Origin: Acidobacteriota bacterium
GTDB taxonomy: Bacteria > Acidobacteriota > Holophagae > Acanthopleuribacterales > Acanthopleuribacteraceae
Direction: 5' to 3'
DNA: 35,251 nucleotides
NCBI GenBank assembly: GCA_002747255.1
Contig: PDUC01000004.1
Coordinates: 1 to 35,251 of the forward strand
This document shows, one piece after another, positions 1 through 8,289 of the stretch. A program made the position numbers and the translations under genes. Numbering within the stretch: the stretch's first letter is position 1; each line of letters starts with the position of its first letter. The notes under the pieces are model-generated. The model was not told the DNA's origin. It did not search any database and worked only from the letters and a program-made list of their open reading frames with translations.

Positions 1-65
1 TCCTGAGCCAGGCCCTTGCCCAGCAACACAACTACAATCAACACAATCAGAATGAATCTCTTCAC
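1..65 (-). CDS. N-terminus of a secreted protein, cut by window edge
   Basis: Only the first 21 codons are inside the window. They read (V/M)KRFILIVLIVVVLLGKGLAQ, a short basic start followed by a hydrophobic stretch and a plausible signal peptidase site after GLA, so the product is probably exported by Sec. The GTG start at 65-63 is chosen because AAGGAGA lies 6-7 nt upstream on the minus strand. The start is only 3 nt downstream of the stop of the preceding gene, so the two are almost certainly cotranscribed. The function cannot be judged from the signal peptide alone. Confidence 0.6.
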   Translation of the reverse strand, partial: MKRFILIVLIVVVLLGKGLAQ

Positions 66-68
66 TTT

Positions 69-668
69 TTATCTCCTTATTTCCGTATGAGCCTGTTTTG
101 CCAGGCTGCGGTTTACAAATTGAATCAGGCTCTTATCCCAGAAGCCCAAAGCGGTATCCACAAGGTGCACCCCGTGAAATGGATGAGAGGAACGAGCCAT
201 ACCAAGCACACGGGGCTTTGTTTTCATTCGGCTCCAATTCGCAACGGGGAGGCCGACGCCCATTCCATCGTTCTTACCGGAAGGCACAATGAAATCGCCA
301 ATCTCAACAGGGCCGCGCACCATCACAGGGGCATGCCCCATCAAAACAACAGGTATGCCATCCAATTCCTTGTCAATGTACAGGCTGCGGTCATGGTCGA
401 AGTAGGTTTTTGAACTGACAACGCCATAGCGTTCACACCCCGACAGGTTCAAACTCATACAGTGATCGCTTATTCCAACTATTTGCGATGGCTTTACCTC
501 TTCACTGCAAGAACAATACATCAAAATGGCGGTATCGCGTTCAAACCCGGATTCTTTGACAGAGGTCCATTGTGTGTTTACCCAGCAGAAGGTTGAGGCA
601 CCAAACGCACCGACCTGAACTGCTTTTTGGCCAGAGAGGCATAAAAGGATCGCACAAACTTGAAGCAT
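69..668 (-). CDS. Secreted protein with tail-fibre/peptidase-G2-like beta domain
   Basis: About 199 residues. I place the start at the ATG at 668 (MLQVCAILLCLSG...), preceded by GAGGGGG about 8 nt upstream, rather than at the TTG at 695, which would overlap the upstream gene. Residues 1-20 form a signal peptide. The C-terminal half holds a stretch (ELDGIPVVLMGHAPVMVRG, then GPVEIGDFIVPSG and later RVLGMARSS). This resembles the 'vaL-GrvpvkV-G-v-GD-lv-S ... vlGkA' pattern seen at the ends of phage-tail, peptidase-G2 and related self-assembling surface proteins. Several cysteines (CSCSEE, DHCMS, GCERY) suggest disulfides outside the cytoplasm. It lies between two other secreted-protein genes in one operon. 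The fold assignment is inference from pattern; no enzymatic function is claimed. Confidence 0.6.
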   Translation of the reverse strand: MLQVCAILLCLSGQKAVQVGAFGASTFCWVNTQWTSVKESGFERDTAILMYCSCSEEVKPSQIVGISDHCMSLNLSGCERYGVVSSKTYFDHDRSLYIDKELDGIPVVLMGHAPVMVRGPVEIGDFIVPSGKNDGMGVGLPVANWSRMKTKPRVLGMARSSHPFHGVHLVDTALGFWDKSLIQFVNRSLAKQAHTEIRR

Positions 669-679
669 AACCCGCCCCC

Positions 680-1360
680 TCAATAGGGAAGACAATTGAC
701 CAATTCAACAAGATCTTTGACATCAACCCTGTCGCCTGGAGTGGAGAAATCGTAGGTGAGATCGTAGTTTAACCAGAAAGAACAGCCTTCATGGAGGCTT
801 AGCCCACTCCAAGCTGGAATCGATATACTCAGATCGGTACCTATCTGAAAATTCAGTTCAGCTGGCCCATCGCCATCAGGTGATCCATCATCCCACCACT
901 TTGAAGCCAGACTTCCCGTGGACTCGATGGCAATCGAGCCAGACGCAGCCGAACCTGGACCTGAGAAAACGAGCTTGGCAACAAGGTAATCACCGTTTGG
1001 CGTATCACCCGGTTCCCATCCAACCACCTTAATGGTTCCCGAGGCAATTACCTGGTCTGTACGAGTTGAGACCGCACAAAAACCCCATAATGGAGCTATC
1101 TGTCCTGAAAGTGTTCGTGCATACCATGACCGGGCTCCTGTCTCGAAAGTCAAATGCACTTCCGCTCCATTCAGACCTGCTGGCTCTCCACTGGAGCCTG
1201 TCAACCCTGTGACATCAACTCGAACTTCAACAATGCTGGCCGCGCCGTTACAGATGGTTCCCCCGTCGGCAAGGTAAACCGCCGCTTGTCCCGTTATTCC
1301 AGATTGACCCCACAGAAACAGTCCATATAATCCAAAAATCGCACTTAATAACAGTTTCAC
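680..1360 (-). CDS. Secreted protein, cohesin-like domain plus degenerate dockerin-like tail
   Basis: 226 residues from a GTG start at 1360 with GGAGG 6 nt upstream. Residues 1-19 are a signal peptide (MKLLLSAIFGLYGLFLWGQ). The middle has the alternating hydrophobic pattern of a cohesin/Ig-like beta sandwich: VEVRVDVTGL, AEVHLTFETG, YLVAKLVFSGPG and SGSIAIES. The last 30 residues (DLTYDFSTPGDRVDVKDL, then VELVNCL) look like a single dockerin-type calcium loop, D-x-x-x-D...G-x-V-D-x-x-D-L. Cohesin-like and dockerin-like pieces occur in many secreted proteins outside cellulosomes, so a surface-anchoring or adhesive role is only a guess. It is the first gene of the three-gene secreted operon. 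The next gene starts 11 nt downstream. Confidence 0.6.
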   Translation of the reverse strand: MKLLLSAIFGLYGLFLWGQSGITGQAAVYLADGGTICNGAASIVEVRVDVTGLTGSSGEPAGLNGAEVHLTFETGARSWYARTLSGQIAPLWGFCAVSTRTDQVIASGTIKVVGWEPGDTPNGDYLVAKLVFSGPGSAASGSIAIESTGSLASKWWDDGSPDGDGPAELNFQIGTDLSISIPAWSGLSLHEGCSFWLNYDLTYDFSTPGDRVDVKDLVELVNCLPY

Positions 1361-1585
1361 GTTTGGCCTCCTGATCCAGCTCCAGTTTATCCTGGTCTGA
1401 TGGGAACAATAGGCTGAGAGGACTCCTATAACAACTAAAATAAGCTAAAATTTTTCTCAAATCGTTTTTTATCTGTAACTTATAATCGAAACTTTCCGGG
1501 TGCAATCGTGCAAAAATGAAGGATTACATGCTCATTTTATCATAGGTAGCGCGAAACATTTGAGGTGTTAACCCTGTTCCCGCTC

Positions 1586-3784
1586 TCAGTAGGGGCGGTC
1601 GAGCGGGTTGTTCTCGATGGGAAGTTGCACATAGATACCAGTTTCTCCGGTTCTTAAATAAATATCCAGATAGGTCTGGTGCATGGCCTTCCAATCACTT
1701 GGTCCCATTTTTTCCTTTACCGATTCAAGTAATGTAATCGCATCTTCAACACGGTTCACCTTGTAAAAGTAAGCCGCCCGGAAACAATCGACATGGTACA
1801 TCATATAGGGCGAAACTTTTGGCAGGAGTTCGTCAATCTGAGTGTGAAGAGCTCGAATTTCTTCAAAGTTGCCCTGTTGAAACGCAACTTCCCAGTACCC
1901 AAGGAAGCATAAAATGACACCATCCCAGTCTTGCTGTTCACGGCATACAGTCTGAGCCTCGTCGAGAACCAGTCGAGCTTGCTTGTAATCTTTAGCAAGC
2001 AGGTTGTACTGGGATTGGAGGAGCAGATTATTGATCAGATTATATGGGTCTTTAACCTCACTCCAAATTGAATAGGCCTCCATGAGATAAGCGACTGATT
2101 CCTGGTGTTTTTCACCTAAGCGCATATAGGTGTCTGCCAGATAGTCCAATGCGATGGCGATTCCGCGCTCCTCTCCAAGATCGCGCTTCAAGGCCAGACC
2201 CGTTTCAAGGTAGCTTTTTGCCTTTTGGGGGTTCTCATAGGCGAGCTGACCACCCAGTTGCACCAGCCCAAATGCCTGGATACTGCGATTATCCATTGTT
2301 CTGGCATAAGCAACGGCTTTGTTGATGTGTTGTTCTGCCTTGGATATTTGGGTGTTCATTCGCAGATAAAGCTGACCCAGGTTTAAATGAGTATACGCCT
2401 TTCCCTGCACGGAACCCAGTTTTCCATACAAGACCAATGCATTCTGATACTCCCGAAGACTGGCCTCCATGTCACCCAAGAGGGTGTATAGTTTTCCACC
2501 CAATACGTGTAGGCGTGCTTTCTGGATGGGAGGCAGGTGGCAGTTCAAGGCTGATTGGAAATGGGTTTCAGCTTCCTTGGGATTTCGCATTCCAACTAAA
2601 ATATCGGCCAACAGGTAATGGGCCGTTCCTTTTTGAATCGAAGACTCCAAATACGCATCAGCTTCTCCTGTATTTGCATTTGAAATATCGTTGAGAAGAC
2701 TCTGGGCAATTGTTAGGGCCTCAGCCTGCCTTCCCAAAGTGAGCAGGGCAGATGCCTTGGAAAAGCGGCTCATTCGCCAGGTCGGGTCGTGAAGCAGACA
2801 AATGTCGTAGTAGTGGAGCGCCTTTTGAAACTCTCCGTAATAGGCCCATTGCAGACCTTTTGCATAGGCCTCATTGATAAACCCCTGATCGTGGTAGACA
2901 GTCGAGCCAAAGACGGCTTCCGCTTGCAACTTCAATTCGGAGTATAAAACTTGGGAAACCTCTCTGGCAACCTCCATAGGATTTGTCGAAGTGACCCTTC
3001 GCTTGTTGAGGAATTTGCCATTCTCGAAAGTGTGAAACTCAAAAATAACCGTATTATTCTCAAATTCGATGGTTGTGTGTACTAAAAACGTGTGGGGGAA
3101 CCAATTGGAAATCAAGGCAATCCGTTCTGCGTCAAGTTCACGCTTGTTAAACCTGAGATCCCCCTTCTTCCAGCGAGCCATAAGGTCGGAGACAGGTATC
3201 GTTTCAACCCCGTGTTGATTGTTTAGATCCCTCGCGACCATGTCCATATAACCTAATTCCAACCAGTCCAATTCGGACTTGTTTGTGAGGTTGTTAAACG
3301 GCAGCAAAAGCAATCTGATTTCGTCACTCTGACGATGTTCACTCTTTTGAAGCAAATCAGACAAAATAAAAGAAAGCGGCAGAAGCAAAAGCATTCCGGT
3401 TATGGCAAAAATCCAACGTCTGCTCAATCGCTGTGACCCGGGATCAATCAGCTTCCTCTCCTGTGGCTGGTGCACCACTGTAGGGTGAAAAACCCATTGG
3501 TAACCCACTTTGGGAATCGTTTTGATAAAAAGGGTGTCCTGCTCGTGGTCTCGAAAGATCCGCCTTAACTCCGAAATGAGTTGAGATAATGAATTGGGAT
3601 CCACATTCAGCTCGCCCCATAGTTGCTCCTGAATTTCCTCGCGCGTCACAATGCGATCGGCATTCTCCAAAAACAACTGCAATAGATCCCTTGCTTTTTG
3701 GCGCAGAGCAATTTCCTCCAGGTCATTTCGAAGTTCCTGAGTACTTGTATCAAAACAAAAATTGGAAAATTCATAAATAGTCAT
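1586..3784 (-). CDS. CadC-like transmembrane regulator: winged helix plus TPR repeats
   Basis: 732 residues. Residues 1-105 are an OmpR/PhoB-type winged helix (YEFSNFCFDTSTQEL, ALRQKARDLLQLFLENADR, TREEIQEQLWGE, LSQLISELRRIFRD, TIPKVGYQWVF). One membrane helix follows at about 124-146 (WIFAITGMLLLLPLSFILSDL). The rest is outside the cytoplasm, with a TolB-like/adenylate-cyclase-type segment (about 155-290) and then TPR repeats (about 305-690; for example FQKALHYYDICLLHDPTWRMS). ToxR/CadC-type proteins bind DNA while anchored in the membrane and sense through the C-terminal part. The ATG at 3784 has AAAGGCAG upstream. The gene stands alone between the nnrS operon and the secreted-protein operon, on the same strand, so either could be a target. 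The signal and target are unknown. Confidence 0.85.
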   Translation of the reverse strand: MTIYEFSNFCFDTSTQELRNDLEEIALRQKARDLLQLFLENADRIVTREEIQEQLWGELNVDPNSLSQLISELRRIFRDHEQDTLFIKTIPKVGYQWVFHPTVVHQPQERKLIDPGSQRLSRRWIFAITGMLLLLPLSFILSDLLQKSEHRQSDEIRLLLLPFNNLTNKSELDWLELGYMDMVARDLNNQHGVETIPVSDLMARWKKGDLRFNKRELDAERIALISNWFPHTFLVHTTIEFENNTVIFEFHTFENGKFLNKRRVTSTNPMEVAREVSQVLYSELKLQAEAVFGSTVYHDQGFINEAYAKGLQWAYYGEFQKALHYYDICLLHDPTWRMSRFSKASALLTLGRQAEALTIAQSLLNDISNANTGEADAYLESSIQKGTAHYLLADILVGMRNPKEAETHFQSALNCHLPPIQKARLHVLGGKLYTLLGDMEASLREYQNALVLYGKLGSVQGKAYTHLNLGQLYLRMNTQISKAEQHINKAVAYARTMDNRSIQAFGLVQLGGQLAYENPQKAKSYLETGLALKRDLGEERGIAIALDYLADTYMRLGEKHQESVAYLMEAYSIWSEVKDPYNLINNLLLQSQYNLLAKDYKQARLVLDEAQTVCREQQDWDGVILCFLGYWEVAFQQGNFEEIRALHTQIDELLPKVSPYMMYHVDCFRAAYFYKVNRVEDAITLLESVKEKMGPSDWKAMHQTYLDIYLRTGETGIYVQLPIENNPLDRPY

Positions 3785-3888
3785 TGTCTGCCTTTCACTT
3801 CATGACATGCTCAAACATATGGAAAAAACGGATCCTTCATAGATAAACTATATCCAAGAATGCCGTATCAAACAATGTTTTCTTCACC

Positions 3889-3956
3889 AAAACAGCATCT
3901 TAGCGAAATACCAAGGCTCAGGGTTCTACTTAAAGAAGAACGCCACATGCTGTTTT
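3889..3956 (-). terminator. Possible terminator-like inverted repeat after nnrS
   Basis: A perfect 10-bp inverted repeat, AAAACAGCAT (3889-3898) and ATGCTGTTTT (3947-3956), is separated by 48 nt. On the minus strand it lies just past the nnrS stop, and the second arm ends in four T. The long loop makes it a poor intrinsic terminator. It could instead be an operator for the regulator gene that starts at 3784. Confidence 0.25.
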
Positions 3957-3978
3957 TCTCGCCATGTATTTTTCGGGA

Positions 3979-5226
3979 TTAACCGGGAATGCCATCCACT
4001 CGCGGGGCGAGCAAGTAGGGGAAGAATTGAACCATGTACAGGATGAATGGCAAAGACCAGGCCAAGCTGGAGATCAGGTAGAGTTGCAGGGTGTATTCGG
4101 CAAAAAACGGAATAAGGCTTCTCAACAGCGTTGCCGCAATCAGCGAGAGAACGCTGATGGTGATTTTCATGTTTATTTCAATTTTGCGGCCGGTGTGAAC
4201 GTAGGATATGATGACCATAACCATATAAAAACTGAGGCCAAAGGCGCCCGTAGTCAGAAAGTGCCGGAAATGGTTCAACCAAAGTCCCTCGTAGAACAGG
4301 TAGGAACAGCCGAGCATGCCGTAACCGCTGGCCATGAACAGCAGGATGCACACCATGAACATGACAAACGGGCGCGTGAGCAGCGGCGTATCGTCCAGCA
4401 CAAAATCACTTAGAATACCCAAAATCGCCGAAGCGGCTGCCAGACCCAGCCAGCCGAGCACCGTGTTTTGCGGCATCAGGAACTCCACAAGGGTGAAAAG
4501 CAGCACGGCGAAAAAAGCCAGGTTGTAACGCGGACCTCTGGCGAAGAAGGTCTCATCGGCCTCTTCCTCTTCGAGTATTTCGTTGATGGATTCCATGTTG
4601 ACCCTTCGCAGAACCAGAAGATCCAGCAGCATAAAGCCACCGACCGTTATTTTCATTACTTGATAGGAACTGGTTTCGACGATTCCGGTGAGGCTCAAAA
4701 AGAACCAGCCTTCCACCAGGAAAAGACCTATCAGCATGTAGCCAATGGAGGCGTGGCGCTGCAGGGGATCCAGGATGACGGGCTTGAAAGCATAGGCCAG
4801 AATGATGCCAAACAAGGCCAGGTTGATTAAAGCGACCGGATAGACCGTAATCCAGTCGATGAGCCAAAAACTCAGGCGTCCCAGCAGCCACAAGCCCACC
4901 AGGAATTGAAGCCGCTTCCCGACGATGGGTACCACGCCGGGAAACAGTTCCGGCAAACCGGTGAGAATAAAAGCCATAATGCCCGCGATACCGACCCCGA
5001 ACAACAGTTCAAAGCCGTGCCACTCCAGGGGATGATCCATGAACATAAGCGGCAGCACACCGGAAAAGCTCAACCCCCACATGATGATACTGAGCAGCAT
5101 GTAGCCGGGCAGAAGCAGGAAGACAGGTCTGAACCCATAGGCAAGATGGGGTGGGAACCGGCCCTTGGGGTAGTGTAGGTAGTGTTTGGTTGCATTTCGA
5201 GCCTGAGGCTTTTTTTCTTCCGTCAT
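3979..5226 (-). CDS. nnrS: NnrS family heme-copper membrane protein
   Basis: 415 residues with about 12 hydrophobic membrane segments. The family signature near the N-terminus is present (LAYGFRPVFLLLPGYML, then PLEWHGFELLFGVGIAGIMA). So is the late histidine-rich helix (LWLNHFRHFLTTGAFGLSFY, followed by YVHTGR). NnrS proteins are polytopic heme- and copper-binding membrane proteins linked to protection from nitric oxide during denitrification or nitrosative stress. The conserved histidines in H-E/H-x-x-H contexts are the likely ligands. An acidic loop (EILEEEEADE) connects the two halves. The ATG overlaps the stop of the upstream ATPase gene by 4 nt (ATGA), so translation is coupled. nnrS is the last gene of this operon. 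Linkage of NnrS to an ABC importer hints that the transported compound is connected to NO, nitrate or metal metabolism, but this is inference. Confidence 0.9.
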   Translation of the reverse strand: MTEEKKPQARNATKHYLHYPKGRFPPHLAYGFRPVFLLLPGYMLLSIIMWGLSFSGVLPLMFMDHPLEWHGFELLFGVGIAGIMAFILTGLPELFPGVVPIVGKRLQFLVGLWLLGRLSFWLIDWITVYPVALINLALFGIILAYAFKPVILDPLQRHASIGYMLIGLFLVEGWFFLSLTGIVETSSYQVMKITVGGFMLLDLLVLRRVNMESINEILEEEEADETFFARGPRYNLAFFAVLLFTLVEFLMPQNTVLGWLGLAAASAILGILSDFVLDDTPLLTRPFVMFMVCILLFMASGYGMLGCSYLFYEGLWLNHFRHFLTTGAFGLSFYMVMVIISYVHTGRKIEINMKITISVLSLIAATLLRSLIPFFAEYTLQLYLISSLAWSLPFILYMVQFFPYLLAPRVDGIPG

Positions 5227-5987
5227 GACAAGGTTCCTGCATTGAGTTCAAAGGTGGTGACAATGGTTGGATCGCGCATCAGTTGAGCGGTTTGGTGATA
5301 GACATACTCGTCCTCGCGCTGTTCACGAGGCATGTCGAACGCAAAGGTTTTGGCAATCCGGCCGGGATCCGCGTCCAGAACGATCATCTCATCACTCAGC
5401 CGAATGGCTTCCATGAGATCGTGGGTCACAAAAAGGACCGCCACCTGATCGCGCGCGATCAACTCGATGAGGTGAGCTTGAAGTTCCTGTTTTAAGCCTA
5501 TGTCCAAAGCGGAAAAGGGTTCATCCAGAAACAGCAGTTGCGGTTGAACCAGCAGAGCCCGGGCAAAAGAAACACGCTGCTTCATTCCGCCGCTCAATTC
5601 CTTTGGGAACTTGGTGAAATCAAGCTCTTCAAGCCCCAGTTTCAGAGCCATTTCCGCAGCCCGCTTAGCGGCTTTGGACTTCTTTTCACCGCGAGCCAGC
5701 AACCCCAGCATGATATTGTCCAGTGCCGTTTTCCACGGCAGCAGCCGGGGTTCCTGAAAGGCAAATGCCGTGGTTTGGAAACCGTTTTCAACCAAACCCT
5801 CTTCCACATCCAGCAGCCCGGCACAGAGATGCAAGAGAGTGGTTTTCCCGCTTCCGCTGGGTCCCACGATGGACAAGACCGAACCGGGATGCAGTTCAAA
5901 GTTTATTTCTCTCAGTATTTCCGTAAAGCCAAACCTGTGATTGAGACCCTGCACCTTGAGGTGATTGCTTTTTTTCAGTCGCGCCAT
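5223..5987 (-). CDS. ABC transporter ATPase, SsuB/TauB/NrtD type
   Basis: 254 residues with all ABC motifs: Walker A GPSGSGKTTLL near residue 40, Q-loop FAFQEPRLLPW near 75, signature LSGGMKQR near 129, Walker B LLFLDEPFSALD near 150, and the H-loop VLFVTHD near 182. The Q-loop context (QEPRLLPW) and overall length are typical of the nitrate/sulfonate/taurine/bicarbonate importer family, which energises uptake through a binding protein and one type of permease. The gene overlaps the upstream permease gene by 13 nt and the downstream nnrS by 4 nt. The substrate cannot be deduced from the ATPase. Confidence 0.95.
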   Translation of the reverse strand: MARLKKSNHLKVQGLNHRFGFTEILREINFELHPGSVLSIVGPSGSGKTTLLHLCAGLLDVEEGLVENGFQTTAFAFQEPRLLPWKTALDNIMLGLLARGEKKSKAAKRAAEMALKLGLEELDFTKFPKELSGGMKQRVSFARALLVQPQLLFLDEPFSALDIGLKQELQAHLIELIARDQVAVLFVTHDLMEAIRLSDEMIVLDADPGRIAKTFAFDMPREQREDEYVYHQTAQLMRDPTIVTTFELNAGTLS

Positions 5988-6757
5988 AATTCCACCTCGC
6001 GTTTGAACGGTTCCAGGATGATGTATTCAATGGCCATCAGCGAGCCAACCATCACCACCACCAGAGCAATGGCCGTTGGGGTGTCCAGATGAGCCCGGGC
6101 TGTCGCCAGCATCGCGCCCACCCCGTCATTGGATGCCAACAGTTCCGCCATGACGACGATTTTCCAACTCATACCCAGTGCCGACACCCATGTGGGAAAA
6201 ATGTAGGAGAAAATGTGCGGCGCGTAGAGCTGGGTGAATTTCATGTGAACGGGCAGGTGAAAGCTGTCGCACATTTCTTTCAAGTCGCCCTCCAATGTGC
6301 GAGTCCCCTGAATGGCGCCCGCAAAAACAATGGGAAAGGAGGAGACAACCACCGTGAAAACAACGGTGCTGTCACTCATGCCGAACCAGATCATGGCCAA
6401 AACGATCCAGGCAATGGGCGGCATACCCATGAAAATAGTGACCAGAGGTCGGCTCATCATGGAAGCGGTTAAAAATAGCCCCGCCAATAAACCGAGCACG
6501 GAGCCGGCGGCCATGGATATCAAGAAACCCGTGATAGCCCGCTGGGTAGTAAGCAGGATTTGCTCGAGAACTGAAGGTGTCTGGAGCAGTTCCACCAAAA
6601 TGGTAAAGGTTTTCATGGGTGCGGGCAGCACCAGTTCACCGTAAACTTGCGATCCCCACTCCCAACAGGCAATGAATACGAAAATGGAAGAGATAGCCCC
6701 CCAGCCACTCCACAGGTAACTGGGAAAATCTTTCATAACCTTAAAGAGAACTTTCAT
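5975..6757 (-). CDS. ABC transporter permease, SsuC/TauC type
   Basis: 260 residues, about six membrane helices, one BPD_transp_1 domain. The EAA-type cytoplasmic loop that contacts the ATPase is visible at about 165-190 (EMCDSFHLPVHMKFTQLYAP). The segment MGMPPIAWIVLAMIWFG is characteristic of nitrate/sulfonate/taurine permeases. It would form a homodimer in the inner membrane with the ATPase encoded immediately downstream. The stop of the binding-protein-to-permease spacer leaves only 21 nt between the genes, so they form one transcript. No specificity-determining residues can be named. Confidence 0.93.
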   Translation of the reverse strand: MKVLFKVMKDFPSYLWSGWGAISSIFVFIACWEWGSQVYGELVLPAPMKTFTILVELLQTPSVLEQILLTTQRAITGFLISMAAGSVLGLLAGLFLTASMMSRPLVTIFMGMPPIAWIVLAMIWFGMSDSTVVFTVVVSSFPIVFAGAIQGTRTLEGDLKEMCDSFHLPVHMKFTQLYAPHIFSYIFPTWVSALGMSWKIVVMAELLASNDGVGAMLATARAHLDTPTAIALVVVMVGSLMAIEYIILEPFKREVELWRD

Positions 6758-6778
6758 GATCGGGGTCCTGCGCGAACA

Positions 6779-7849
6779 CTACTCCTGTGCGCTCGCCTCC
6801 TCTTTTTCAACGCCGAAATAGAAATCCGCATCCGGCAATTTACCGCCAATTAACTTGGGTTCGCCACGGTAGAGCACCCGGAAGAACTCTTCCAGTTTGC
6901 CGCGCGCCTCTGCCGCTGAAACTGATTTCAGCTTCACATGGGGAATGGAATCGGCAATCGCTTCGGCATTCAGCATGGTAAAGACCTCGGCTGTCTGCCT
7001 GCCCGCCTCTGCCGGATTGTCGAGGTACCACTGTACCGCTTCCGAATAGGCCTTGTTGAAACGCTCGATGGTACTGCTGTCCACATCTCCAATGACAGCC
7101 ATGCCAGCCTGGGGGACATTGCTGTCTGTGTTGAAAGTCTGAGCCCATTCCTCCTGGAGATCGGTGGATCGGAACAGGGTTGGAGCAACCGCTTTCAAGG
7201 GGAAGGAACCGCTTTTTCTCAGTGCCATGGAGATAGCGGGTTCAGCCAGCAGGACGTGATCCACCCGTCTCATCATCAGCATTTGCATGGCGTCGATCGG
7301 GCTGCTGACATAGGACAGCTCAAAATCTTTGTCCGGATCCATGCCCTGGGCTTTGATCAACTCTCTGAAAACGATATCCGGCATGTCGGCTCTGAAAGGC
7401 ACAACAATCTTTTTGCCTTTAAAGTCCTTTAAAGTGCGCAACTCTTCATCGCGTGTCATCATACCCAGAATACCCCAAATTGAGACATTCACCAGCCGAA
7501 TATCGAGGCCTTTGTTGTACAAATTGGCGGCCACATTGGTTGGGATGGCTGCAAAGTCTATTTGGTCGTCCAATAACATGGCACGGAGCTGATCCACGTC
7601 TTTCCACATTCTGAATTCATACTCGACATCTTCGTTCCCCAGTTTCCCGCTCTGAATCATATGAACCAGGGGATGCGATACGCTCGCGAAAGGGCCCGCA
7701 ATAACAAGCTTCCGCCTGGCTGAACTCCCTTCCCCGGATTGCGACGACATGACGATATCGCGATCAAAGGGGCTGAAAAACTTCATACGTATGAATAAAC
7801 CACCCGCTAGAATGACGATGAGAACAATTGCTATTTTTAGTATTTTCAT
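6779..7849 (-). CDS. ABC transporter substrate-binding protein, SsuA/NMT1-like
   Basis: About 356 residues from the ATG at 7849 (MKILKIAIVLIVILAGG). This start has AGGAA 6 nt upstream. The in-frame ATG at 7870 would add seven residues but has no Shine-Dalgarno sequence. Residues 1-23 are an uncleaved anchor or signal peptide. The body is a type II periplasmic binding fold: KLVIAGPFASVSHPLVHMI, DDQIDFAAIPTNVAANLYNK, LKDFKGKKIVVPFRADMPDI, and MQMLMMRRVDHVLLAEPA. The family binds sulfonates, nitrate, thiamine precursors and others, and the order SBP-permease-ATPase-nnrS gives the only hint of function. It is the first gene of the operon, behind a leader of more than 100 nt. Confidence 0.88.
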   Translation of the reverse strand: MKILKIAIVLIVILAGGLFIRMKFFSPFDRDIVMSSQSGEGSSARRKLVIAGPFASVSHPLVHMIQSGKLGNEDVEYEFRMWKDVDQLRAMLLDDQIDFAAIPTNVAANLYNKGLDIRLVNVSIWGILGMMTRDEELRTLKDFKGKKIVVPFRADMPDIVFRELIKAQGMDPDKDFELSYVSSPIDAMQMLMMRRVDHVLLAEPAISMALRKSGSFPLKAVAPTLFRSTDLQEEWAQTFNTDSNVPQAGMAVIGDVDSSTIERFNKAYSEAVQWYLDNPAEAGRQTAEVFTMLNAEAIADSIPHVKLKSVSAAEARGKLEEFFRVLYRGEPKLIGGKLPDADFYFGVEKEEASAQE

Positions 7850-8230
7850 GTTTTTTCCTGTATTTTTCATGGGCGGAGAAGCGGTTTATCACCACTGAAC
7901 GGTCATGCCGCCTACATGCTTACTTCCACTGCAAGCGCGAAGACTTCCCTCCCTGAAGACTGAGTCTCAATTTCGCACAAATTACCTTATTTAGACATTT
8001 CAGTCAACTATTATTTTGATTGACGCGGGGGAACGCAGAAACGGGAAAGTCAAGGCAGCGCGGAGCACACAGAGCTTACCGCGATACGGCGAACCGAGTT
8101 TCTTCCATCTGGAGAACAAAGACAAGGACTGTTGTGACGGGCGTGAAGCGATGGATGGTTGCAAAAGCCATCTCAAACAGTGTTTCACATTTCAACACAC
8201 ACCGCACTGTTATTTGAGCGGTCGGACATG
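7850..8230. other. Intergenic region between ABC/nnrS operon and flavodoxin
   Basis: About 380 bases with no convincing coding frame. The left part is the leader and promoter of the ABC operon. It includes small dyads, and GGCGG and CCGCC (minus-strand sense) just before the start codon could pair. The part from 8030 to 8220 is featureless to me apart from being relatively G+C-rich. The right edge is the flavodoxin terminator. Confidence 0.5.
7979..8007 (-). promoter_or_regulatory. Candidate sigma-70 promoter of the SBP-nnrS operon
   Basis: On the minus strand TTGACT (8007-8002) is followed after 17 nt by TAATTT (7984-7979). A perfect -35-like box, ideal spacing and a weaker -10 point leftward into the operon. 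The -35 lies in an imperfect dyad, GTCAA (8003-8007) and TTGAC (8020-8024). Transcription starting near 7972 would give a leader of about 120 nt containing AGACTGAGTCT (7957-7967). Confidence 0.4.
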
Positions 8231-8268
8231 AAAAAAAGGGAGTACAACCCAAGGCGGTACTCCCTTTT
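8231..8268 (-). terminator. Rho-independent terminator of flavodoxin gene
   Basis: AAAAGGGAGTAC (8234-8245) pairs perfectly with GTACTCCCTTTT (8257-8268) around an 11-nt loop. Read on the minus strand, the stem lies about 20 nt after the flavodoxin stop and runs into seven T, a classical intrinsic terminator. The A/T flanks make it weakly bidirectional. Confidence 0.9.
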
Positions 8269-8289
8269 ATTGCGATCATTAAAAAAGGA

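Noticed and set aside
3964-4413. Plus-strand frame of 149 codons across nnrS
   Set aside because: It is rich in H/Q/E, typical of the complement of a hydrophobic membrane-protein gene; no ribosome site.
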